A stretch of DNA of 64,000 nt from Candidatus Gastranaerophilales bacterium. Its GTDB lineage: Bacteria; Cyanobacteriota; Vampirovibrionia; Gastranaerophilales; Gastranaerophilaceae. Position numbers and translations under genes: made by a program. Shown piece after piece: positions 27,212 to 36,289 of the stretch. How positions within the stretch are numbered: the first letter of the stretch is position 1; every line of letters begins with the position of its first letter. The stretch spans positions 31,523-95,522 of the forward strand of contig CALUYO010000006.1 of the NCBI GenBank assembly GCA_944325005.1, written 5' to 3'. Below the pieces are notes generated by a model. That model worked only from the letters and a program-made list of their open reading frames with translations, was not told where the DNA came from and ran no database searches.

Positions 27212-27991
27212 TTATTTTGCCTGGTTGTCTGCAAGCTTTCCAAACTGCTCGTCAATTTTTGCAAATTTTGCTTCTATAGCATTTACATATCTCTGGCAAG
27301 ATTCTTTATCTTGAAGCCAGTGTGGAAGAACTGCTTTACGTGCTTTAGTTAATTTGGAATTTTTGCTGGAAGCAGCATATTCTTTAACTGCGTCATATTC
27401 TTCTTTTGTTAAGCCGGCATTTTCAAGAGCTTTTGACTTTTTAAATTTAACCGGATCATAATCTGCAAAAGCAGCTTGAGCATCTGCAATCATATCATCT
27501 CTTTGCAAAGATGTCAGTCTTTGACTTTCAAAGTTATTAGCATAATATCTGTGAGCATCATTTGCAGCCTGTTCTTTAGAATATGTTGCCTGTCTTTTAG
27601 ACGCTATATCTTCTGATTTACCTGCAATTTTAGCTTTTACTTTATCTTTTGTACTTTTGAACAAATTTTTGATATCTTCACCGAATTTTTTCCAAGAGAA
27701 ATCTTTTAAATAATTGCCAATCTGTTTACGGTAAATTATTCCGGTAGTTACAGCTGCTACACCAACTGCAGCTCCTGCAATTTTTAATCCTTTTTTATCT
27801 TTTTTGAATTCAAAATCTTCTCCTGCTTCAATTTTATCAGCATTTTTAATTAATTGTTTTTTAAATTCATCCTGAGATAAAGTTTTAATTTTGCCTTGTG
27901 GATTAGTAACCTGAATTTTTCCCTGCTGGGTCATTTCGACTTTATTACCGCCGATTGCTAATGCGGGTCCGATTGTCATGTTGTCTGCCAT
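27212..27991 (-). CDS. Lineage-specific membrane-associated protein, unknown function
   Basis: This 259 aa protein begins MADNMTIGPALAIGGNKVEMTQQGKI, lacks a signal peptide and has one probable transmembrane segment at about residues 68-88 (KIAGAAVGVAAVTTGIIY). The rest is Lys-rich and helical, with many charged residues. No known family is recognised. The composition (Ala/Lys-rich helices plus one Gly/Ala-rich hydrophobic segment) resembles the 1312-1944 and 58698-60864 proteins. It has its own terminator. Confidence 0.65.
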   Translation of the reverse strand: MADNMTIGPALAIGGNKVEMTQQGKIQVTNPQGKIKTLSQDEFKKQLIKNADKIEAGEDFEFKKDKKGLKIAGAAVGVAAVTTGIIYRKQIGNYLKDFSWKKFGEDIKNLFKSTKDKVKAKIAGKSEDIASKRQATYSKEQAANDAHRYYANNFESQRLTSLQRDDMIADAQAAFADYDPVKFKKSKALENAGLTKEEYDAVKEYAASSKNSKLTKARKAVLPHWLQDKESCQRYVNAIEAKFAKIDEQFGKLADNQAK

Positions 27992-28094
27992 ACACTTTTA
28001 CCTTTCAAAATTTACACACGTTACTTTGTTTACATGAAAACACGTCAAGAAAATAAAATGCTAATTTTAATTTAAATATTAACAAATATTTACA

Positions 28095-28128
28095 AAAAAT
28101 ACTACCCCTTATTTGGGGTAGTATTTTT
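28095..28128 (-). terminator. Rho-independent terminator after nrdJ
   Basis: A 14-base perfect stem (AAAAATACTACCCC 28095-28108, GGGGTAGTATTTTT 28115-28128) with a 6-base loop lies downstream of nrdJ, with T runs on both strands. Confidence 0.85.
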
Positions 28129-28177
28129 AACTCTCAATCTTATTTTTTCGGATAAGCGTTTTTAATATCTGTTACCG

Positions 28178-28316
28178 CTACACCCTGTCTTTAGTTTAGA
28201 CTGCATAAGTTTTATACAACACCTGTGTGGTGGATGGAGCGGCTACGCTCTGTCTTTAGTTTAGGCTGTACAAGTTTTATGCAGTACCCGAGTGGCGGGT
28301 GGAGCGGCTACGCTCC
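28178..28316. repeat. 65-base tandem repeat, 2.1 copies, abutting the nrdJ stop
   Basis: Unit 1 (28178-28242) and unit 2 (28243-28307) are each 65 bases and mostly identical, followed by nine bases of a third unit ending at the nrdJ stop codon. Each unit includes CTGTCTTTAGTTTAG, a TTTTAT segment, and GGAGCGG that pairs with the following CTACGCTC. Degenerate relatives lie at 39812-39857 and 57019-57049, the latter also directly against a stop codon. Confidence 0.75.
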
Positions 28317-30302
28317 CTATGAACAACCGGAATATCCGCATTTCAGACAGATGAAACATCCTTCAGCCATCTGAATTTCGTTTCCGCATTCAGGACATTT
28401 TACTGTTTTAATTTCACCCGTAGGTTCTTCTGTTGTGTCATCCTGAACTTGGTTCAGGATCTCAGTTCCAACCTTTTCTTCAGTCTTTTTCTTATCATCC
28501 AAATTCATAGGCTGGAACTGACGAGAATTATTTCTGTAAACAGTTATACCTTTCAAGTTATTTTCATAAGCAAGAATGTAAGCTTCTTCAATATCTTTGC
28601 GGGTAGCGTGTTCTTCAAAGTTAACTGTTTTAGAAACTGCATTATCAGTATGAAGCTGGAATGCTGCCTGCATTTTTACATGCCAGTATGGTGAAACATC
28701 ATGAGCTGTTACAAAAATATGTTTAGCATCTACAGGAACACCGTTAACATGAGCAACAGACCCTGTTTTTGCAATTTCTTTCATCAAAGCTTCTGAATAG
28801 AAACCGTGTTCAACAGCGTAATCTTTAAATATCGGATTAACTTCAAGCATTTCAGTACCATCCATGATTAATCTTGAGAATACAAGACCAAACAGAGGTT
28901 CTACACCGCCTGATGCTGATGCTATCATAGAAATTGTGCCTGTTGGTGCAATACATGTTGTTGTTGCGTTTCTAATACCATATTTTGCAATTTCAGCATC
29001 CATTTCTTTCCATTGCTCATCAGAAATTTTTCCGGCAGATTTTCCTTTATATTTGTTATACAAATAGTTTGGAGCATCATAAACACTGCCCTTAAAGTTA
29101 TTAAATCTTCCTCTTTCTTTTGAAAGTTCAATAGATTCGCATTTAGATTCGTAATCGATGAATTCCATAACCTGACCGGCCAATTTTGTACCTTCTTCTG
29201 ATGCATAAGAAATACCGAGTTTCATAAGCATATCAGCCCAGCCCATTACACCAAGACCAATTTTTCTGTTATTCTGTACCATTTCAGAAATTTGAGGCAA
29301 CGGGTAGTTATTAACTGCGATTACGTTATCCAAAAATCTGATAGCAGTTCTTGTGGTTTCTGCTAATAAATCCCAGTTGATTGAACCATTTTCAACCATT
29401 CTGCCAAGATTAATCGACCCTAAGTTGCAAGCTTCATAAGCAAGCAGAGGAACTTCTCCGCATGGATTTGTTGATTCAATGTCGCCGATTAAAGGAGTCG
29501 GGTTATCGGAATTCATTTTATCGATGAAAATAATACCCGGTTCACCGTTTCTCCATGCGCCGTCAACAATCATATCAAATACTTTTTTAGCGCTTAATTT
29601 ACCGGCAACAGTGTTATTTTGCGGATTGATAAGTTCGTAATCAGTACCGTTTTTTAAAGCTTCCATAAACTTATCTGTAATTGCAACAGAAATATTAAAG
29701 TTATTTAACTTGTTGTTATCGCTTTTGCATTCAATAAAGTCTAGAATGTCAGGGTGGTCAACTCTCAAGATACCCATATTTGCGCCGCGTCTTGTACCGC
29801 CCTGTTTAACAGCTTCAGTTGCAGCGTTAAAAACTTCCATGAAAGATACCGGTCCTGAAGATACACCCATAGTTGACCTTACAACACTGTTTTTAGGTCT
29901 TAATCTTGAGAAAGAAAAACCTGTTCCTCCACCTGATTTATGGATTAAAGCTGTATTTTTAACAGTTTCAAAAATTCCTTCAAGAGAATCCTCAACGGGA
30001 AGCACAAAGCATGCTGCAAGCTGTCCGAGCTCTCTGCCTGCATTCATTAATGTCGGAGAATTCGGCATAAAGTATCTGTTTGTAATAGCTTTATAAAATC
30101 TATCAGATAATTTATCAACATCAGACTGGGATTTTCCAAACTTTAAATCTCCTGACGCAATAGTATCAGCAACTCTTCTGAACATGTCAGCAGGAGTTTC
30201 AATACATTTCCCCTCTTTATCTCTCTTCAAGTATCTTTTTTCAAGAACTTTTACTGCATTTTCGGATAAATCCAATTTATCCATACATGTGGTATCTGTC
30301 AC
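28317..30302 (-). CDS. nrdJ: Adenosylcobalamin-dependent (class II) ribonucleotide reductase
   Basis: This 661 aa enzyme reduces ribonucleotides using coenzyme B12 and needs no oxygen. The radical/thiol core is intact: PTLMNAGRELGQLAACFVL, GGGTGFSFSRLRP, the active-site NPCGE, CNLGSINL and PTGTISMIA. A C-terminal zinc ribbon (CPECGNEI..CFICLKCGYSGCS) carries redox cysteines. I take the GTG at 30302 because GGGGAGG lies 6 bases upstream. Before the zinc ribbon the linker contains TEILNQVQDD, encoded by a palindromic element also found in ileS. The B12-independent RNR in this window is under a cobalamin riboswitch. Confidence 0.95.
   Translation of the reverse strand: MTDTTCMDKLDLSENAVKVLEKRYLKRDKEGKCIETPADMFRRVADTIASGDLKFGKSQSDVDKLSDRFYKAITNRYFMPNSPTLMNAGRELGQLAACFVLPVEDSLEGIFETVKNTALIHKSGGGTGFSFSRLRPKNSVVRSTMGVSSGPVSFMEVFNAATEAVKQGGTRRGANMGILRVDHPDILDFIECKSDNNKLNNFNISVAITDKFMEALKNGTDYELINPQNNTVAGKLSAKKVFDMIVDGAWRNGEPGIIFIDKMNSDNPTPLIGDIESTNPCGEVPLLAYEACNLGSINLGRMVENGSINWDLLAETTRTAIRFLDNVIAVNNYPLPQISEMVQNNRKIGLGVMGWADMLMKLGISYASEEGTKLAGQVMEFIDYESKCESIELSKERGRFNNFKGSVYDAPNYLYNKYKGKSAGKISDEQWKEMDAEIAKYGIRNATTTCIAPTGTISMIASASGGVEPLFGLVFSRLIMDGTEMLEVNPIFKDYAVEHGFYSEALMKEIAKTGSVAHVNGVPVDAKHIFVTAHDVSPYWHVKMQAAFQLHTDNAVSKTVNFEEHATRKDIEEAYILAYENNLKGITVYRNNSRQFQPMNLDDKKKTEEKVGTEILNQVQDDTTEEPTGEIKTVKCPECGNEIQMAEGCFICLKCGYSGCS
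28440..28460. repeat. Palindromic element inserted in frame in nrdJ
   Basis: Arms ATCCTGAAC and GTTCAGGAT surround a 3-base loop, and the copy continues into GAGAT and TGACA flanks. On the coding strand it encodes TEILNQVQDD. The ileS copy at 32493-32513 encodes TEILKQVQND and shows matched changes in both arms. Confidence 0.75.
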
Positions 30303-30476
30303 ATTAACCTCCCCTTACTTTATATATTTAATTTATTTCAAAAATCATGTCTATTCTATTATTTTACATCAATAAAAACAGGGCATGGAAAAATCTGTTA
30401 CAAAACTTTTACGAAACGTTACAGGAAATTATACATATGTATATGTTTATAATATAATATTTAATGAGGTATTACA

Positions 30477-31781
30477 TTGAAACATTCAAAACTCACAGCC
30501 CTAATATTTTTAGCGCTAATTTTAGGTGTAATTGTAGGTCATTTTGCCCCTGACTTTGCGGTTAAAATGCGACCTTTTGCGGTTATATTTTTACGAATGG
30601 TAAAAATGATTATTGCACCGTTATTGTTCGCAACGCTCGTTGTCGGGATTGCAGGGCATGGTGACGCCAAAAGCCTTGGGAAAATAGGGCTTAAAACTAT
30701 AATTTATTTTGAAATTGTAACAACCCTTGCCCTTATAATCGGGCTCACTATGGCAAATGTATTTAAACCCGGTGTAGGCTTTGTTACAAGAAATACCCCG
30801 CATGCAATACACATGCAGGAAGCCGGACTTATGGCTGCAACTCAGGCTCATACTTCAATCAGTGAAATGGTTACAAGTATTTTCCCGACAAGTATTATTG
30901 ATGCCATGGCTCAGGGAAATTTACTGCAAATTGTAGTTTTTTCAATATTCTTTGCACTTGCAATGGTTGCAGTCGGTAAAGCAGCAAAACCTGTTATAGA
31001 TGTCTTGAATTCTGTTTCCCAGATAATGTTTAAATTTACCGAATACGTTATGTATTTTGCTCCTCTGGGGATATTCGGCGCAATTGCATCCACAATAGGT
31101 GCTAACGGCTTATCGGTATTAAAAAGCTACTTCAAAGTAATCGGTGCAATGTATTTTGCTTTAGCAATATTTGTGCTTTTAGTATTATTTATTGCGTGTA
31201 AAATAGTTAAAATTTCGTTCAGAAACTTATTGCGGGCCGTACAAGAACCTGCTTTGCTAGCATTTACAACCGCAAGTTCAGAGGCAGCTTTTCCTAAAGC
31301 TATGGAAATTATGGAGCGCTTTGGAGTTCCGAAAAATATCGTGGGTTTTGTAATGCCTACAGGTTACACATTTAATCTTGACGGAAGTACAATTTATCTT
31401 GCGATGGGCGTTATATTTTCATCGCAAATTGTAGGAATTCATCTTGATTTAAATCAGCAATTAATTATCATGCTTGCACTTATGCTTACAAGTAAAGGAA
31501 TTGCCGGTGCTCCGCGTGTTGCATTAATCGTTCTTGCAGGAACTCTTGCAAGCTTTAATATCCCAATCCTCGGTGTTGCAATACTTTTAGGTATTGACCA
31601 GATTCTTGATATGGGAAGAACTGCAATTAACCTTGTAGGGAATTGCGTTGCAACGGTTGTTATCGCACGCTGGGAAAAAGCTTTCGATTATAATAAAATG
31701 GCCGAGTTTGTAAAACAATCAAAAGAAGAAAGCCTCGGAAACGATATTCATAAAACATTGGAACAATTTAAAGAAGGATAA
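30477..31781 (+). CDS. Dicarboxylate/amino acid:cation symporter (DAACS family)
   Basis: This 434 aa secondary transporter imports dicarboxylates or acidic amino acids with H+ or Na+. It has the family fold: eight transmembrane helices and two hairpins. The serine-rich hairpin motif is in FTTASSEAAFPKAME, and the substrate/Na+ site in TGYTFNLDGSTIYLAMG. The start is TTG 30477, with GAGGT 6 bases upstream. TATAAT-like sequences lie at 30449-30459. It is 6 bases before ileS and likely co-transcribed with it. Confidence 0.92.
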   Translation: MKHSKLTALIFLALILGVIVGHFAPDFAVKMRPFAVIFLRMVKMIIAPLLFATLVVGIAGHGDAKSLGKIGLKTIIYFEIVTTLALIIGLTMANVFKPGVGFVTRNTPHAIHMQEAGLMAATQAHTSISEMVTSIFPTSIIDAMAQGNLLQIVVFSIFFALAMVAVGKAAKPVIDVLNSVSQIMFKFTEYVMYFAPLGIFGAIASTIGANGLSVLKSYFKVIGAMYFALAIFVLLVLFIACKIVKISFRNLLRAVQEPALLAFTTASSEAAFPKAMEIMERFGVPKNIVGFVMPTGYTFNLDGSTIYLAMGVIFSSQIVGIHLDLNQQLIIMLALMLTSKGIAGAPRVALIVLAGTLASFNIPILGVAILLGIDQILDMGRTAINLVGNCVATVVIARWEKAFDYNKMAEFVKQSKEESLGNDIHKTLEQFKEG

Positions 31782-31787
31782 TTTATT

Positions 31788-34661
31788 ATGGCTAACGAAA
31801 CAAGCACAAAAACAGAGTACAAAGATACTTTAAATCTTCCTCAAACAACTCTTGCAATGAGAGCAAATGCAACTGTCAGAGAACTTGAAATTCAAAAGTT
31901 CTGGGAAGAACATGATATTTATAATAAAATTATAAATAACCGCGATAAAGCAAATAAATTTATTTTGCATGACGGACCTCCTTATTTGAGTTCTGAAAAA
32001 ATCCACGTTGGTACGGCTCTTAATAAAATCCTCAAAGATATTCTGCTGAAATACAAAGCTCAGGCTGGATATTATACACCTTACGTTCCTGGATATGACG
32101 GACACGGGCTTCCTATCGAAAATAAGGTTGTAAAAGAAATTAAAGGCGGAAGAAGCGCCTTAACTCCTTATGAATTAAGACAAAAATGCAGAGAATTCGC
32201 ACATAAAAATTTAAAAGGTCAGGAAAGCGAATTTAAACGCCTCGGCGTACTCGGCGATTGGGAACATCCTTATTTAACCATTGCTCCGGATTTTGAAGCT
32301 GAACAGGTAAGAGTTTTCGGTGATATGTTCAAAAAGGGGTACATCGAAAAAGGTATGAAACCTGTTTACTGGTGTGCATCATGTGAAACAGCCCTTGCAG
32401 AGGCTGAAGTTGAATATGCCGATCATACTTCAACATCTATTTATGTAAGATTTAAGTTTGACGAAGAAAGCAAGAAAAAAATTGATACAGAGATTCTGAA
32501 ACAAGTTCAGAATGACAGAGATATATATGCCGTTATCTGGACAACAACTCCATGGACAATTCCTTCAAACATGGCAATCAGTATGCACCCGAAATTTGAA
32601 TACACATTTTTCGAATATAAAGGTGATGTTTATGTAGTAGCTCAGGAATTGTTAGGTTCATTCCTTGCAGATGTTGAGTGGGAAGAAAAAGATATTAAAG
32701 TTATAGGGTCTTGTACAGGTTCCGAACTTGAATTATTGAATACAGAGCATCCGCTTGCTCATAGAAAATCACCGATAATCTTAGGTGAACACGTTACCCT
32801 CGATGCCGGTACAGGTTCTGTTCACACAGCTCCCGGACATGGTTTAGAAGATTATGAGGTAGGATGCAAATACGGAATTGAAGTATTTTCACCTTTAGAC
32901 AGCAAAGGTGTCTGGACAGATGCAGTTAATGACAAAGATTTGGAAGGAGTTCCATATTACAAGGGTAATGCTATTGTAATCGAAAAACTCAAAAACTGCG
33001 GAGCACTTTTAAAAGCTCAAGACATCAACCACAGCTATCCTCATTGCTGGAGATGTAAAAATCCTGTAATTTACAGAGCAACTCCTCAATGGTTTGTTAA
33101 AGTCGATAAATTCAGAGATAAAACTCTTGAAGAAATTAAAAAAGTCAAATGGATTCCTGCAGGCGGTGAAGCAAGAATTTCAAACATGGTTGCAGGACGT
33201 ACTGATTGGTGTATTTCAAGACAGCGTGCATGGGGTGTTCCTATCCCTGTATTCTATTGCGAAGACTGCGGTGAAGTTATCGTTACAGATGAAACAATTG
33301 AAAATGTTGCTAAGATTTTCGAAGAAGCGGGCAAGGCTGTCGGGGAAGAAAATGCAAAAGCGTATCCGCAGGGTAAAATAGGCTCGGACGCTTGGGTTAA
33401 ATATTCTGCAGAAGAATTATTACCTCAAGGTTTTAAATGTCCGAAATGCGGCAAACAACATTTCCGTAAAGAAAATGATATTATGGATGTCTGGTTTGAC
33501 TCAGGTATTACATGGCGCGCCGTAGTAAACAAACGTTCAGAAGAACTCGGCACAACTCCGGTTGAAATGTATCTTGAAGGTTCTGACCAGCACAGAGGCT
33601 GGTTCCAGTCATCTTTATTGACTTCAGTTGCAACACAGGGAATTGCACCATATAAATCAGTGCTTACCCACGGTTTTGTATTCGGCGAAGACGGCAGAAA
33701 AATGTCAAAATCCCTCGGCAACTATATCAGACCGGATGAAATTATAAACACATACGGTGCAGATATTTTAAGACTCTGGGCAGCTTCTGTTGATTACAGA
33801 AACGATACAAAAATCGGAAATAATATAATCAAACAGCTTGCTGAAATCTTTAAGAAAACAAGAAATACTTCAAGATTTCTTGTCGGCAACCTCTTTGACT
33901 TTGACCCGAAAACGGATTACGTAAATTATGAAGATTTGAAAGAAATCGACAAATTTGCACTTCACAAACTAAACCACTTAATAGAAACTGTAACGGAAGC
34001 ATTTAATAACTATGAGTTCTACAAATACTTCCAGCAGTTACAAAATTTTGCAGCTGTTGATTTGAGTTCTTTCTACCTTGATATTGTAAAAGACAGACTT
34101 TACACAGCCGGTAAAAAATCTTTATCGCGCAGAGCCTGCCAGACTGTTTTATATGAAACTTTGCAGACTTTAGTAAGAATGCTAGTACCTGTTATGCCTC
34201 ATCAGGCAGAAGATATCTGGATGAGCGTGCCGGAATGCCAGCGCGGCGGACTTGAAAGTATTCTGCTTTCAGATTGGGTTAAACCAAATGCACAATGGAC
34301 TAATGAAAAATTGGAAGAAGATTTTTCAAAAATTCTTAAAACTCGCGAAGTTGTAACAAGAGCAATTGAACCTCTCCGTGCAGATAAGAAAGTTGGAAGC
34401 TCGCTTGAAGTTGCAGTTTATGTAAAAGCCGATGACAACGCAGTTTTAAAAGCTAATGAAAATGAATTATGCAATATATTCATTACATCACAAGCTTATA
34501 TCACAGACGAAAAACCAGAAGACGTATTAAATGAATACACTGAAGAAGGCTACACTGTTTGGGTTACAAAAGCAGAAGGCGAAAAATGCGCCAGATGCTG
34601 GAAATACAGAAAGCTTGATTCAAACGGAATCTGTGACGAATGCGAAGAAGCTGTTAAATAA
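31788..34661 (+). CDS. ileS: Isoleucine--tRNA ligase with altered HIGH motif
   Basis: This 957 aa class Ia synthetase charges tRNA-Ile and edits valine. GWFQSSLLTSVAT, the KMSKS motif (GRKMSKSLGNY) and the C-terminal zinc knuckle CARCWKYR..CDEC are normal, and the editing domain has WTTTPWTIPSNMA. The HIGH motif, however, reads HVGT (His73-Val-Gly-Thr76, bases 32004-32015) where the second histidine is normally near-invariant. Just before the editing-domain WTTTPWT block there is an in-frame insert TEILKQVQND from the palindromic element at 32493-32513. It is followed by a strong terminator. Confidence 0.96.
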   Translation: MANETSTKTEYKDTLNLPQTTLAMRANATVRELEIQKFWEEHDIYNKIINNRDKANKFILHDGPPYLSSEKIHVGTALNKILKDILLKYKAQAGYYTPYVPGYDGHGLPIENKVVKEIKGGRSALTPYELRQKCREFAHKNLKGQESEFKRLGVLGDWEHPYLTIAPDFEAEQVRVFGDMFKKGYIEKGMKPVYWCASCETALAEAEVEYADHTSTSIYVRFKFDEESKKKIDTEILKQVQNDRDIYAVIWTTTPWTIPSNMAISMHPKFEYTFFEYKGDVYVVAQELLGSFLADVEWEEKDIKVIGSCTGSELELLNTEHPLAHRKSPIILGEHVTLDAGTGSVHTAPGHGLEDYEVGCKYGIEVFSPLDSKGVWTDAVNDKDLEGVPYYKGNAIVIEKLKNCGALLKAQDINHSYPHCWRCKNPVIYRATPQWFVKVDKFRDKTLEEIKKVKWIPAGGEARISNMVAGRTDWCISRQRAWGVPIPVFYCEDCGEVIVTDETIENVAKIFEEAGKAVGEENAKAYPQGKIGSDAWVKYSAEELLPQGFKCPKCGKQHFRKENDIMDVWFDSGITWRAVVNKRSEELGTTPVEMYLEGSDQHRGWFQSSLLTSVATQGIAPYKSVLTHGFVFGEDGRKMSKSLGNYIRPDEIINTYGADILRLWAASVDYRNDTKIGNNIIKQLAEIFKKTRNTSRFLVGNLFDFDPKTDYVNYEDLKEIDKFALHKLNHLIETVTEAFNNYEFYKYFQQLQNFAAVDLSSFYLDIVKDRLYTAGKKSLSRRACQTVLYETLQTLVRMLVPVMPHQAEDIWMSVPECQRGGLESILLSDWVKPNAQWTNEKLEEDFSKILKTREVVTRAIEPLRADKKVGSSLEVAVYVKADDNAVLKANENELCNIFITSQAYITDEKPEDVLNEYTEEGYTVWVTKAEGEKCARCWKYRKLDSNGICDECEEAVK
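32493..32513. repeat. Palindromic element inserted in frame in ileS
   Basis: Arms ATTCTGAA and TTCAGAAT surround ACAAG. It corresponds base by base to the nrdJ copy (28440-28460) with C-to-T and G-to-A changes that keep the arms paired. Confidence 0.72.
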
Positions 34662-34664
34662 CCT

Positions 34665-34693
34665 AAAAAGAGCCTTATGATGAGGCTCTTTTT
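34665..34693 (+). terminator. Rho-independent terminator after ileS
   Basis: AAAAAGAGCCT (34665-34675) pairs with AGGCTCTTTTT (34683-34693) across a 7-base loop, ending in a T run. Confidence 0.9.
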
Positions 34694-34826
34694 TTATTAA
34701 AATTTGTTAACATTTTTAATTAATCCCTAAAGATTTAAATAAATCCTGCCGTAACCATGATTACAAGTACTATTATAAGGAAATCAGCTTCCAATCACAA
34801 AAAACTTATGGAAAGGGTAAAAAAAT

Positions 34827-36230
34827 ATGGGAATGGCAGCGTCTCAAGCAAGATTATTAAGCATAACAGCACGTTTGACCAATAACGAAAATACCGGTCA
34901 AAGTATTTCTTATGCTAAACAACGTCTGTCAGACCAGACCCAACAGATTACAAATGAATATAATGAAGCTCTATCTGCAACTAAATTAACTGTATTAACA
35001 GGCTTTAACGGTGCAGAAGCAACATATACAGATATTTCATACAGTCTTATGACAGGTCTGCAAATGGCTGAAAATACAAAGCAATATATTGTAACAGATA
35101 CAAAAGGTAGAATCCTTGTTACTCCTGATATTGCAGACGCTTATGAAAAATCTAATGGAAATTACAACCAGTTCCTCGCAAGTTTGACCGGTTCTACAGT
35201 ATCTAAAAACGGAATGTCATATTCTCAATCTGATCTTACAGTAAATAGAAATGATGAAACATGGGTAAAACTTGATGCTGATGGTAACGAGATTACCGCA
35301 GATCCATCCGATCCGGATGCTTATGATAGTAATCCGGATACATTAGCAGCAAAACAAAAAATACATGAAGCCTGGGATGCTTATTTTGCAACTGTTGGTA
35401 TCAATCTTGGTGATGAAGAACATGATTTTGGTTTTAGCTGGAATGAATTATATGTCACTAATGAAAACGGTGAATATATAGATAAAAATGGAAATGTTAT
35501 TACTGCGGATCAGGCAAAGGCCGGACAGGGTATAACTGCTGTAGGCTGCGGATATGCGGGTTATAGCGGAACTGATGAAGATGGTAATAATATAAGCGGA
35601 CCAATAAATTATGAAGGTACAACGGACGAATCTCGGGCGTTATATGATTATGCAATGGCAATTACAGAAGCATATTTGCGTGTAAATAGACCGGGAGAAA
35701 CAAACTTCAGTACGGAGTTTAATGCTGATGAATTTAATACCGCAGCTAACAGTGATAATACAACAACTCTAAATTATTATAAGAATATATTTACAAAGAT
35801 GCAATCAAGCGGCTACTTTACGTATACAAGTAAACCGGCTGAAGCTGATGAAAATCACATATACTGTGATGAAGGTACCGGTACCGCCGGTACTGTTCAA
35901 AAGTCTCCGCTTTATGATAATACCACGTTTGAAGATGCACTTAGAAATGGAACCTTAAGATTAGAATATTATTCGACAACTGATAAAGGTTTTAAATCGA
36001 CAACTATATCAGAAGATAGCTGTATTCAGGAAGTTGCAGATGAAAGAGCAATCGCAGAAGCTGAATCTAAATATAATCAGGATATGGCAGATCTTGAAAA
36101 TAAAGATAAAAAGTTAGATCTCGAACTAAAAAAACTTGATACAGAACATTCAGCTTTACAAACAGAATACGATTCTGTTAAAAACGTAGTTGATAAAAAC
36201 GTAGAAACTTCTTTTAAAACATTTGGATAA
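34827..36230 (+). CDS. MGMAASQ-family protein with conserved ends and variable centre
   Basis: This 467 aa protein begins MGMAASQARLLSITARLTNN and ends with a heptad-rich helix finishing NVETSFKTFG. The same two ends occur in the 355 aa protein at 57042-58109, whereas the central 300 residues are unrelated. The centre (about residues 60-400) is acidic, rich in Asn, Asp, Gly, Thr and Tyr, and has almost no Lys-rich helices. Terminal helices around a variable domain is the layout of flagellin-, hook- or needle-like secreted subunits. No signal peptide is present. It is a single gene with terminators on both sides; the family is otherwise unrecognised. Confidence 0.7.
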   Translation: MGMAASQARLLSITARLTNNENTGQSISYAKQRLSDQTQQITNEYNEALSATKLTVLTGFNGAEATYTDISYSLMTGLQMAENTKQYIVTDTKGRILVTPDIADAYEKSNGNYNQFLASLTGSTVSKNGMSYSQSDLTVNRNDETWVKLDADGNEITADPSDPDAYDSNPDTLAAKQKIHEAWDAYFATVGINLGDEEHDFGFSWNELYVTNENGEYIDKNGNVITADQAKAGQGITAVGCGYAGYSGTDEDGNNISGPINYEGTTDESRALYDYAMAITEAYLRVNRPGETNFSTEFNADEFNTAANSDNTTTLNYYKNIFTKMQSSGYFTYTSKPAEADENHIYCDEGTGTAGTVQKSPLYDNTTFEDALRNGTLRLEYYSTTDKGFKSTTISEDSCIQEVADERAIAEAESKYNQDMADLENKDKKLDLELKKLDTEHSALQTEYDSVKNVVDKNVETSFKTFG

Positions 36231-36235
36231 TAAAA

Positions 36236-36268
36236 TAAAAAAGCCGCTTAATTTAAGCGGCTTTTTTA
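36236..36268. terminator. Bidirectional terminator between the MGMAASQ gene and fusA
   Basis: AAGCCGCTTAA and TTAAGCGGCTT (36241-36263) form a long stem, flanked by A and T runs on both sides, between convergent genes. Confidence 0.9.
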
Positions 36269-36289
36269 TTTGTAATTTTTATCGAAAAG

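Noticed and set aside
28178..28316. Tandem repeats considered as a CRISPR array
   Set aside because: The units are contiguous 65-base imperfect copies without unique spacers, and no cas genes are nearby.
29710..30096. Plus-strand open frame of 128 codons
   Set aside because: Antisense shadow of nrdJ with no start signals.
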